8,492 bases of DNA from NCBI GenBank assembly GCA_015711695.1, contig JACVIW010000089.1, forward strand, positions 1-8,492. The letters are read 5' to 3'. Shown here in pieces: positions 1 through 6,212 of the stretch; within the stretch, counting starts at the first letter, position 1; each line of letters opens with the position of its first letter. The translations under genes were made by a program, and so were the position numbers. This stretch comes from Candidatus Geohydrothermomicrobium daggyaiense. GTDB taxonomy: Bacteria > Actinomycetota > Geothermincolia > Fen-727 > JACVIW01. The notes below the pieces were generated by a model, which did not search any database, was not told the origin of the DNA, and worked only from the letters and a program-made list of their open reading frames with translations.

Positions 1-310
1 CGATGCACGCTCAGGCCGCGCTCGCGCATCGCCGCCACCGCCTCGGCGACCGCCTTGCGCGCCTGCAGGCGCATCGCCAGACCGGCCTTGTCGCCGGCGG
101 TCTTCAGGGCGTCGCCGACCATCTCGTCGACGCTGCCGAAGTTCGGCGGCAGCCGCGCCGAGGCCGAATCGAGCAGGCCCTGGAAGCGGCGATCGACCGG
201 GCCACGGCCGAAGCGGCGGCAGCCGCTCTCGGCGACCGGCTACGGTCGTGGCAGCCGGGCGGGTTCGAGGAGCCGGTGGTGGCCGTGATCGGCGGCGAGG
301 GCTCGACGGC
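1..310. other. GC-rich foreign or chimeric segment at left edge
   Basis: This stretch is far richer in G and C than the rest of the window. On the minus strand, positions 3 to about 240 form an open frame in which nearly every codon ends in G or C. It reads as a helical protein fragment (for example FGSVDEMVGDALKTAGDK and QARKAVAEAVAAMRERGL) that I cannot name. It runs off the left edge and is bounded upstream by TAG at 241-243. From about 175 to 310 the plus strand is also open and alanine-rich, and it continues in frame into purC. The composition drops between about 305 and 345, close to where purC similarity begins. I infer DNA from a different, high-GC source joined here by an assembly or amplification chimera, less likely by real recombination. 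Confidence 0.6.
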
Positions 311-1127
311 GGTTGTGGAGGACGGGCGCGTCGTGAGCCTTTCGGAATTGAGGGGTCCCGTAAATGTGCTCCAGTTCAAAGCGGTAAGGGTGGTGCACCC
401 CGCCACAACCGGGGGGCGCTATGATTATTCAGTTTATAGACACGAGAAGAGCTGTTTTTTAATTCCGCTTGAGATAATTTATCGAAACTCCCTTCCCGAG
501 GGGTCGTCAGTATTCAAAAGGATCAAAGAAGGCAGCCTTGACTGGCGGAAACTCGGGCTTTCGGAAGAACCAAAGCCCGGGCAAATTCTTGATGAACCAA
601 TCCTTGATATCTCGACCAAACTTGAGGCGAGCGACCGCTATCTGACGTGGGAGGAGGGCAGGGAAATTGCAGCTTTAACCGAGGGGGAGGTGGAAACCCT
701 AAAAAGAACGGTGCTTGCGATAAACCGCCTTATAACCGAAAAGACAGTGCCACTCGGCCTTCTTCATGAGGATGGCAAGGTGGAGTTCGGATTTGATGAG
801 CAAAGAAAGATAATGCTCGTTGACGCGGTCGGGACGCTCGACGAATGCAGGTTCTCATACAGGGATATTCCGGTAAGCAAGGAGATCGCGCGAATTTATT
901 ACAGGAAAAGCGCCTGGTTTCAAGAAACCGAGGAAGCGAAGAAGAAAGAGCCGGTGAACTGGAAGGCGCATGTTTCAGGGAAACCCGAGCCGATGCCAGG
1001 TGAGCTGGTTGAGGGGATTTCGCTCGCGTATAAGGCTTTCACTAACGAATTAACAAAAAAAGAGTGGTATCCTGCGCCGCGCTTGCGTGATGTCCTTGAG
1101 AAAATAAGGTCTTACCTTGCCGGGTGA
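3..1127 (+). CDS. purC: SAICAR synthase (archaeal-type PurC), N-terminus replaced
   Basis: Phosphoribosylaminoimidazole-succinocarboxamide synthase joins aspartate to CAIR using ATP in cytoplasmic purine synthesis. Only about residue 103 onward (base 309 to the TGA at 1125-1127) matches the family. Recognisable blocks are EDGRVVSLSEL, FLIPLEIIYRNSLPEGSSVF, KPGQILDEPILDISTKLE, SDRYLTWEE, MLVDAVGTLDECRF and VSKEIARIYYRKS, which are typical of the longer archaeal-type enzyme also found in some bacteria. The N-terminal nucleotide-binding part, normally about 90 residues with a GRG..VFSDR..VFDWG-like block, is absent. The 102 residues in its place are low-complexity, Ala/Arg-rich and GC-rich, and look non-homologous. 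The ATG at 3-5 is therefore not a credible native start. The gene converges on the hydrolase with a 77-base gap. As it stands the product should be inactive. Confidence 0.85.
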   Translation: MHAQAALAHRRHRLGDRLARLQAHRQTGLVAGGLQGVADHLVDAAEVRRQPRRGRIEQALEAAIDRATAEAAAAALGDRLRSWQPGGFEEPVVAVIGGEGSTAVVEDGRVVSLSELRGPVNVLQFKAVRVVHPATTGGRYDYSVYRHEKSCFLIPLEIIYRNSLPEGSSVFKRIKEGSLDWRKLGLSEEPKPGQILDEPILDISTKLEASDRYLTWEEGREIAALTEGEVETLKRTVLAINRLITEKTVPLGLLHEDGKVEFGFDEQRKIMLVDAVGTLDECRFSYRDIPVSKEIARIYYRKSAWFQETEEAKKKEPVNWKAHVSGKPEPMPGELVEGISLAYKAFTNELTKKEWYPAPRLRDVLEKIRSYLAG

Positions 1128-1204
1128 ACGTCTCGAAGTCTCATCCTCTCCGGAAGGTTTCAATCATTTACTTTCGAGCGCATTATCAGAAAAAGCGACC
1201 GATT

Positions 1205-2236
1205 TCAGCCTGTATCGTGAAAACGATATTGAATAAATCCGGATTGGCCAGTGCTTTTCAGACATTTACAACTTTTCCCCCAATAAAATGAGATCTCTCC
1301 GAGTGTCGATGGCTGACGCGTTTTCTCATCAGGCATTTCCGACTTTTTCCCTGTAAAATGAGCCAAGTTTTGATATCGCCTGGTTGCTTTCAGGAACCAG
1401 AGGAGAAAAAAATGGTACACATGGAACATTCCTTGAGCGACCTCCAGTTGAACCCGAACACCGTCTCGCTCCGCGTTGCGGGCAAGTCCCCGCGAATCTT
1501 CAAGGAGCGCTTCAAGCGAGCCAACCTGAATGTAAAGCGGGGGGAGCCCTTTCAAATCCGCGTATACCGGAGAGATCAGAGGGTCCCTCAGGCTCGTGCC
1601 CCCGGCGTACCTGAGCGCGTCTTTACGCAATCCCCGGACGTTAATCATCGGGTCTTTCCTGCCCAATTTCCTGTGGCTCTCACCGCTTTGCTCAAGGTCT
1701 GTCCAGGGTGAGAGCAGCATCGCGGCTGCAGGCATGGGGTCACCGCTGTCCCTGAGGAAAACAAGGGTCGCAACTGCGAGACCTCCTCCAGCGGAATCCC
1801 CGACAATCGCAATTTTTCCCGGTTCATATCCCCGGACCAGAAGCCAGCGATATGCGGATACGGCGTCTTCAAGCGCCGCCGGGAACGGGTTTTCAGGGGC
1901 GAGGCGGTAGTTAATGATAAGCGCGCGGCATCCGCAGGAAATTGCGATATGCGACGCGAGGTTCCGGTGGCTTTCGATGTCGCCCGATACATAAGCGCCC
2001 CCGTGGAGGTATAGAAGAGCTTTATCTTCGGGCGCGCCATCAGGAATCAGCCACTCGGCAGCAACGCCGGATACTTCCACCTTCTCCTTCCTGACACCTT
2101 TTACTCTGGGCGTAAGAAGCGGGACCACTTTGCTGAGTATGTATCTCCTAAATTTGAGGGAAGGAGAATCGGGGAGCGAAATGGTTTTCAATAAGCGCAA
2201 TATGTATCTCGCCACAACCGCTTGTTTGCTCGGCAT
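1205..2236 (-). CDS. Alpha/beta-hydrolase, HSL (hormone-sensitive lipase) family esterase
   Basis: A predicted soluble carboxylesterase of the GDSAG/HSL family, 343 residues. The oxyanion-hole motif HGGAY is at residues 78-82, the nucleophile motif GDSAGGG at 146-152 (Ser148), and the catalytic histidine probably His272 in GMFHVYHFF. The acid should lie in VGSLEALLEDS (238-248), where the usual Asp is replaced by Leu-Glu, so Glu242 or Asp247 may serve. YRLAPENPFPAALED (110-124) is also typical of the family. I chose the ATG at 2236-2234 because AAGGA precedes it by about nine bases and the next residues align with family N-termini; a longer frame to 2350 has no such support. The family normally ends near residue 295. 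Here about 48 further residues follow (from FTGKKSEMP), possibly read-through after loss of the native stop. Substrate unknown. Confidence 0.88.
   Translation of the reverse strand: MPSKQAVVARYILRLLKTISLPDSPSLKFRRYILSKVVPLLTPRVKGVRKEKVEVSGVAAEWLIPDGAPEDKALLYLHGGAYVSGDIESHRNLASHIAISCGCRALIINYRLAPENPFPAALEDAVSAYRWLLVRGYEPGKIAIVGDSAGGGLAVATLVFLRDSGDPMPAAAMLLSPWTDLEQSGESHRKLGRKDPMINVRGLRKDALRYAGGTSLRDPLISPVYADLKGLPPLYIQVGSLEALLEDSRGLARNAERDGVRVQLEVAQGMFHVYHFFLLWFLKATRRYQNLAHFTGKKSEMPDEKTRQPSTLGEISFYWGKSCKCLKSTGQSGFIQYRFHDTG
1257..1362. repeat. Pair of imperfect direct repeats in the hydrolase tail
   Basis: Bases 1257-1292 and 1328-1362 are imperfect direct copies about 35 bases long. Both contain CAG(A/G)CATTT near the start, a run of T and C in the middle, and (A/T)AAAATGAG at the end. 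The offset is 71 bases at the left end and 70 at the right because of a one-base indel, so the two copies are read in different frames of the hydrolase. This implies DNA-level duplication, not a repeated protein motif. It coincides with the extra C-terminal tail. Confidence 0.5.
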
Positions 2237-2623
2237 CTGGTCATTCCTTTTCCATGTGCGGGTCGGATTGAGAGAGTAACACAGGGAAGAGGCGCAAGCA
2301 ATGTTATTGATTTCAGTTAGTTCTGGATGTGTCCCGGACCACGCGAGCACGGTTGTTTGCGAGAGGAGGAAAAAGAGTGGTGAGTTTCATGCAGTTTTTC
2401 ATACAGGTATTTGGGCAGAAAGGCGAAATATTCGCTCGCGCTCGTTTCAGGTTTATCCCGAACGTGCGGTTGATAGCGGAGATTCACTATCAAGGAGGAA
2501 ATTTCTCTCGCGGTCGTTTCAGGTTTATCTTTCGGTCTGTATAGTTCAGGCAAGCAATCCGGAGATACGGGTATGTAATCGTTTCGGCTTAACGCGCTAT
2601 CGCTTGAGAATAGGTAGTTGATC
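2237..2623. other. Intergenic spacer without a credible gene
   Basis: This spacer lies between the hydrolase start and the 3' end of the decayed URO-D-family gene. Short frames exist on both strands but none has a good start, a recognisable product or a consistent codon pattern. The only structure I can support is the direct repeat at 2431-2529. The hydrolase promoter should lie near the left end of this spacer, but I cannot pick convincing -35 and -10 boxes. Confidence 0.5.
2431..2529. repeat. Two direct repeats of about 27 bp, offset 72 bp
   Basis: Bases 2431-2457 and 2503-2529 match at about 25 of 27 positions. The shared core of 16 identical bases is TCGTTTCAGGTTTATC, with a CTCGCG-like left half. 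The 45 bases between them do not repeat. Read on the minus strand the copies give a similar peptide, about DKPET-A-E, in the same frame because 72 is a multiple of three. Only two copies exist and neither is palindromic, so this is not a CRISPR array. Confidence 0.6.
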
Positions 2624-3745
2624 TCACGAGTAGAATTCCAGGATGTCCGCGATATAACCTGCGAGCATGTCCTTTGTGTCGGGGCGTCCGCAAATGAAGA
2701 GAGTGATAGAGATATAATTCGTGCATATCCGCGCGCTCATGCTCCGCGGAAAGGATAAACCCACCCCCTTTTCCCGTGTCCCTTAATGCTTTGAGGATTT
2801 CCGCCTCGACTTCCTCGTGGGAGGCATGGACAAGTATGCGGGTGACCTCGATGTTGCCGATCAAGCACATGCTCATTCCCACCATCTCCTTTGCCGCGGA
2901 CAGACTCACCCACGCCGTTTGTTACAGAGACTGAACGCTGTCGAAGCAGCAATCGGCGAGCCATGAGAGAATTGGTAGAACGTTTCCGCCTCAGTGGATG
3001 ACCACCTTCATACCGAGCGTGCGCCGTATTGGTTATAAGGCGATAGTGGTCTCCGCAAAGCTCCTCGAGCAGATTGCTTGAGCATTGGTCCTAAACGGAA
3101 GGGGAGATCATCCAAGTGGAGGAGTGCCGAAATGCCCGCGCCAGCAAGCCCTTCTAACTCCATGTAAATAGGTCGGCGCGGAAGCGAATCATGCGATCAT
3201 TGAAGGCTCTTTCAAAGCGCTACCGAGAAGCGCTCGATAACCGGATGCTGCTAAGTGTTCTCGAAGAGTTCCTGGGGGATGAACCCGAAAATGAACAGGC
3301 GCTTCCCGTATTCCTTCTTAATGAACGCATGGGGACCGTGCGCATTCTGTTGCGGCCGGATGATGGGTTGTTTATCTTAAGCGTTCAGCCTGCGGGAGCG
3401 ATGATGAGACTTACGGGGTAAAGGGAAGGGCGGCAGGCATCCGTGGGCGTCCACTGCTAAGGAGTTACGCCGCCCGAAGATGTCGTCAACGGTTCGGGAG
3501 TCGCGAATGCGGAAGGCGGGGTAGTAAAAGACGCATGCTGAGTCGTAACCAAGCTCGATGGCAGCCGCCGAAGCGCTGTAGACGAAGTGCTCCATCTCAA
3601 GGTTGTTCTGCGTCTCCACAGTATGGACGGGAGGAGGCGCTGCAGTAGATGATGGGGTAAAAAACGGTCAATGATGGGGCTAGACTTCCGCCCGCGATCA
3701 GGCGGTGTGTGAGGGGCGCTATCTTTTCTCGCGCGGGTATATTAG
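2624..3745 (-). pseudogene. Decayed uroporphyrinogen decarboxylase (URO-D) family gene
   Basis: Family-like segments appear in N-to-C order on the minus strand but in different frames. They are AREKIAPLTH then PPDR (about 3730-3680), IELGYDSACVFYYPAFR and VDDIFGRR (about 3570-3470), EYGKRLFIFGFIP (about 3320-3280), RAFNDRMIRFRADLFTW (about 3210-3160), GLAGAGISALLHLDDLPFR (about 3150-3090), DHYRLITNTAHA (about 3050-3016), GMKVVIH-GGNVLPIL (about 3014-2965), CLIGNIEVTRILVHASHEEV (about 2870-2810) and GKGGGFILSAEHE (about 2775-2735). The last piece ends at TGA 2624-2626. Family order and total length (about 370 codons) fit. Lesions include TGA at 2991-2993, TAA at 2922-2924 and frameshifts near 3015, 3060, 3158 and 2735. 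PF01208 members include heme-pathway URO-D and corrinoid methyltransferases; the (D/S)GGN-like segment hints at the methyltransferase-like side, which is an inference. The forward frame at 3191-3421 is a shadow of this relic. Confidence 0.8.
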
Positions 3746-4581
3746 GGTATATTACTACCATCTCGCGTTTTTCATTTTGGCGGTCTGCTGCATGGGTTGC
3801 TCTCTGCACGGTGAAGTCGCCGCAAAAGTGATTTATAAAACATTGGAACATGTTACCTGGAACATGTTACCGTCGCTGGATATGAAGCGTAATACCCGGT
3901 TAGCGCTGTCCGTTGAGTTTCTTCGAATTTCAAAAATGTTTCAATTGTCAATGCTTTTCATGCGGATGGCTTGAACGCTAAATTATGGATTCACATTGGA
4001 GCATATCAGGACCTTTCCGGGATAGTAAAGATAGTAAAAATTCATACAATCAAAGAAAGATAAGCCGCATCCCGGATGTCCTTAAGCATTAGTTTACAGT
4101 TAGAAGCACTCACCCAATCACTGCTCCAGATTACTCTTTTTCTTAAGCCGAGTAAGCGTTATCGCCTGGTAAGACCTGCCTTGATGCTTGGTCTTCTATG
4201 CTTAAATCACGGTGTAATTAAAGACATCGCGTGCATTTTCACGCAGTCATACCTTTAATGTTGGGTGTCGCGTGCATGATTTCATTATCAGATGCATTCC
4301 CGGAGGACTTTTTAAGTCCCTCACATTTTCTTCCTCGAGTTTTTTGCCCTGACACTTTAATACTTCAAGCGCTGGTTCATAATCTGGAACACAATAAAGC
4401 AGCCCCTGGCAGGATTCGTTCGAGCTTCAAGGGGCAATAAGGATTATTCGTTATTCTTAAAAAAGCGACGCGTTCCCGATTTGCCTGAAGTGCGCCATGC
4501 GCGTGTGCGGACGTGGACGCATCTTTCAAACATTTGAAATTTTACTCGATTTTTCTCCTTCCTGGTTTTAAAATAACGTTC
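3746..4581. other. Long region without a recognisable gene
   Basis: I find no convincing protein or RNA gene in these roughly 840 bases. Plus-strand frames at 3705-3974, 4076-4258 and 4231-4440 lack ribosome-binding sites and resemble nothing I know. A minus-strand frame around 4430-4250 has a more protein-like composition (DYEPALEVLKCQGKKLEEEN) but no start codon before its middle. Small structures present are the tandem 14-mer at 3844-3871, GATAGTAAA repeated at 4021-4038, TCGCGTGCAT at 4227-4236 and 4268-4277, and a GCCCCT/AGGGGC inverted repeat at about 4401-4436. It could be further decayed coding DNA. Confidence 0.45.
3844..3871. repeat. Tandem 14-bp repeat with palindromic core
   Basis: TGGAACATGTTACC occurs twice head to tail with no gap (3844-3857 and 3858-3871). 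Each copy contains the perfect palindrome AACATGTT within the near-palindrome GGAACATGTTACC. The pair lies about 100 bases upstream of the probable start of the decayed URO-D-family gene, so it could be an operator for a dimeric repressor; that role is inference. Confidence 0.5.
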
Positions 4582-4629
4582 ATGAAGATTTTACTTTCGA
4601 CTATCTTGATATTTAAAGGAATTATTTGA
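4582..4629 (+). CDS. Possible 15-codon hydrophobic leader peptide
   Basis: An ATG at 4582 opens a short frame reading MKILLSTILIFKGII and ending at TGA 4627-4629. The composition is that of a signal-peptide start or leader peptide. There is no clear ribosome-binding site before it. Its stop codon overlaps the TTG start of the next small frame by two bases. It may be the front part of a small exported protein split by a frameshift, or chance. Confidence 0.2.
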   Translation: MKILLSTILIFKGII

Positions 4630-4742
4630 TTGTGTTGCCCGGGCAGAGTTATCTTGAAATGGACACGTTCAGGCTTGTTGATTCTTATGTGAATGTCGTT
4701 TTTCCTTACGCTTTCTCAAGACTTATCTGGAAAAGATGGTGA
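4626..4742 (+). CDS. Possible small protein of 38 residues
   Basis: This frame starts at TTG 4626, has AAAGGA five bases upstream, and ends at TGA 4740-4742. It contains VLPGQSYLEMDTFRLVDSY and ends FPYAFSRLIWKRW, an aromatic and basic tail of the kind seen in membrane-associated peptides. An internal ATG at 4659 would give 27 residues. It lies 110 bases upstream of the C92 hydrolase start on the same strand. I recognise no family. It could be the second half of a small gene broken at 4626-4629, or chance. Confidence 0.25.
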   Translation: MIVLPGQSYLEMDTFRLVDSYVNVVFPYAFSRLIWKRW

Positions 4743-4795
4743 TTGAGCCATAAAGATTCCTCGCAGGAGGGATGAACGGGTTAGTTTCATACCGC

Positions 4796-4818
4796 AGCCA
4801 GGCAAATTTGCCAGGAGC
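4796..4818. promoter_or_regulatory. Palindrome upstream of the secreted hydrolase
   Basis: GGCAAATTTGCC at 4801-4812 is a perfect 12-base palindrome about 40 bases before the start codon. CAGC at 4796-4799 and GCTG a few bases beyond the right half could pair as an outer stem. It could be an operator or a leader hairpin; the sequence alone does not say which. Confidence 0.35.
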
Positions 4819-4852
4819 TGTCGTTTATAGTTCTGGGGAGGTGAGATTTTTC

Positions 4853-5572
4853 ATGCGGCGCATATTTACATTAGTTATGGTCTTATTGATGGTTCTCGGT
4901 CTAATTTTGTCTGTCGCATTGCCGCGAAGTGTCCTCGCTACGGAGCCACAAGCCTCAGGCTCGCAGCAAACCATGACCTCTCCCGCGGAAGTTCCCGCTC
5001 AGGCGCCTACGAATTCACAGGAAGTTTCGGAACCGACTCAGACTGGGATTGGTCTCGATGAGCTTGAAGTGGGCGACCTTCTGATAGTCAGGCAGGAGAT
5101 GTTTCTCGTGCTTTTCGTGTTTTACACGCACCTTGGCATTTATGTCGGAAATGGCCTTGTCGCTGAAGCGAGGCTCGAGGGTGTAAAACTGTATCCCCTA
5201 TCTGACTGGGCATATCCAAGGGAAACTTACGTTCGATATCTCAGGGTAAAGACAAGCGAGGAGAAGCGCCGTCAAGCCGCCGCCTGGGCCGTGGCGCAAA
5301 CCCAGAGAAAACCGCCGCCGTGCTACGCACCGCTCCCGACAAGAAATGCCAATCCAAACAAGAGAACGTGGTATTGCAGCGAACTCGTATGGGCTTCTTA
5401 TTACTGGCAGGGTGTTGACCTTTTCACGCGCGGCGGAATAGGACCCTCTAGGGGGCGCTGGGTGACCACGGACCGTGTTTTCCACGACGACGATGTTTAT
5501 GAGATCGGTTCGCATACGGAGAGATTACCGCTGCCTGGCTGGCCTCCGTTCTATCCGTGCATAATACTATAA
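4853..5572 (+). CDS. Secreted YiiX/C92-type permuted papain-fold hydrolase
   Basis: A 239-residue exported protein. Residues 1-29 form a signal peptide (MRR, a long hydrophobic stretch, probable cut after SVLA). Residues 30-68 are a flexible Ser/Thr/Gln/Pro-rich linker, and residues 69-239 the catalytic domain. LEVGDLLIVR (71-80) followed by THLGIYVGNGLVAEA puts the histidine (His93) before the cysteine (Cys175, in WYCSELVWASY). That order marks the circularly permuted NlpC/P60-like group that includes YiiX (Peptidase_C92). Members act on peptide or amide bonds, but the substrate here, perhaps cell-wall peptide, is inferred. The ATG at 4853 is preceded at good spacing by the strong ribosome-binding site GGGGAGGTGA (4835-4844). 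An ATG at 4772 is open in frame but has AGGAGG only one base away, so it is unlikely. The gene is intact, monocistronic and followed by a terminator. Confidence 0.85.
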   Translation: MRRIFTLVMVLLMVLGLILSVALPRSVLATEPQASGSQQTMTSPAEVPAQAPTNSQEVSEPTQTGIGLDELEVGDLLIVRQEMFLVLFVFYTHLGIYVGNGLVAEARLEGVKLYPLSDWAYPRETYVRYLRVKTSEEKRRQAAAWAVAQTQRKPPPCYAPLPTRNANPNKRTWYCSELVWASYYWQGVDLFTRGGIGPSRGRWVTTDRVFHDDDVYEIGSHTERLPLPGWPPFYPCIIL

Positions 5573-5656
5573 GCTTTCTATAAGCTCCGGCGGTGGCGTG
5601 ATTAATTTATATATGTGCCGAGTGAATAAGAAGAGCTAAAGCGAGAGGCCTTTATT

Positions 5657-5689
5657 GTGCCGGTATCACAAGCCGGCGCTTTTGTTTTT
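5657..5689 (+). terminator. Rho-independent terminator
   Basis: GTGCCGG (5657-5663) can pair with CCGGCGC (5673-5679) across a nine-base loop, giving a seven-base stem with one G-T pair. It is followed directly by TTTTGTTTTT. It sits 85 bases after the stop of the secreted hydrolase and should end that transcript. Confidence 0.8.
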
Positions 5690-5741
5690 ATCCTCTATTT
5701 ACTGATTATTCCTTTTCGCCTTCTTTCAAGTTTATTTTTCA

Positions 5742-5984
5742 TTGCACTTGCTTTTCCATGAAACACGGGAATATTTTCAACACAGGTTTTTATTGGTTAG
5801 CGTAATGGGCGGACGCGATATCAAGGGATTCTACAGGCGGAGCGAATGTTTTGGCGCAAGCCAGCTTATGGTTCTGCTGGCGGTTCTATTCAGGGGATTC
5901 TTCAGACAGGGCGCGCTTTTTTGGGGAACATGGCTCCAGGAAGTGATAAACGCCTCGAAAAGGGTGCGCAAGAAGCACAGGTAA
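5742..5984 (+). CDS. Unrecognised short ORF or gene fragment
   Basis: A frame of up to 80 codons opens with TTG at 5742 or, more simply, ATG at 5805, and ends at TAA 5982-5984. From GGRDIKGFYRR onward it reads like a real protein end: an amphipathic hydrophobic stretch (LMVLLAVLFRGFFRQGALFW) followed by a basic tail (ASKRVRKKHR). No ribosome-binding site precedes either start, and the bases before 5805 are AT- and pyrimidine-rich. It may be the C-terminal relic of a larger gene whose front is lost. I do not recognise the family. Since nearby genes are broken, a fragment is more likely than a functional small protein. Confidence 0.3.
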   Translation: MHLLFHETREYFQHRFLLVSVMGGRDIKGFYRRSECFGASQLMVLLAVLFRGFFRQGALFWGTWLQEVINASKRVRKKHR

Positions 5985-6212
5985 GGTTTTGGCGCCAGAA
6001 CAAGTGTAGCGGCAAGATTGCGGCATAAAAAAGCGACGTATTGATGCTCGTAACGTTCTTAGCAGGCGGATCAGGACTGCATGTAATGTGTTTCGGCAAG
6101 CGATTCAAGGTGCATACACAAAGATGGTTGGAAAAAAGAGGCATTAATCAGGAGAAAAATTGAGTTTCTCGCGAGGCGCAAGTCGCGGCTGGCTCAACGC
6201 CTGACCGGACTG
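5985..6212. other. Spacer before the deacetylase 3' end
   Basis: No gene is visible. The motif AAAAAAGCGACG at 6027-6038 also occurs at 4459-4470. CGCGA/TCGCG can pair near 6170-6187, followed on the minus strand by an interrupted T-rich stretch. This could be a weak terminator for the deacetylase, but the stem is short. Confidence 0.3.

Noticed and set aside
2431..2529. Possible minimal CRISPR array
   Set aside because: There are only two copies, they are imperfect, the single spacer is 45 bases, and no cas genes are present.
2991..2993. TGA in H-TGA-GGN of the URO-D relic as a possible selenocysteine codon
   Set aside because: The gene also has a TAA stop and several frameshifts, so a simple nonsense mutation is far more likely, and I saw no insertion-element hairpin.
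3191..3421. Plus-strand 76-codon frame that looks protein-like
   Set aside because: The opposite strand encodes URO-D-family segments (EYGKRLFIFGFIP, RAFNDRMIRFRADLFTW) in the expected order, and the plus-strand frame has only a weak ribosome-binding site.
4401..4436. GCCCCT/AGGGGC inverted repeat; the minus strand resembles a tRNA 3' end (CGAATCCTGCC)
   Set aside because: No T-stem partner, D arm or anticodon arm can be built, and no T-run follows, so neither tRNA nor terminator is supported.
4655..4675. GG-N10-GC spacing resembling a sigma-54 promoter
   Set aside because: The bases around the two dinucleotides do not fit the consensus, and no enhancer site or suitable transcript start is evident.
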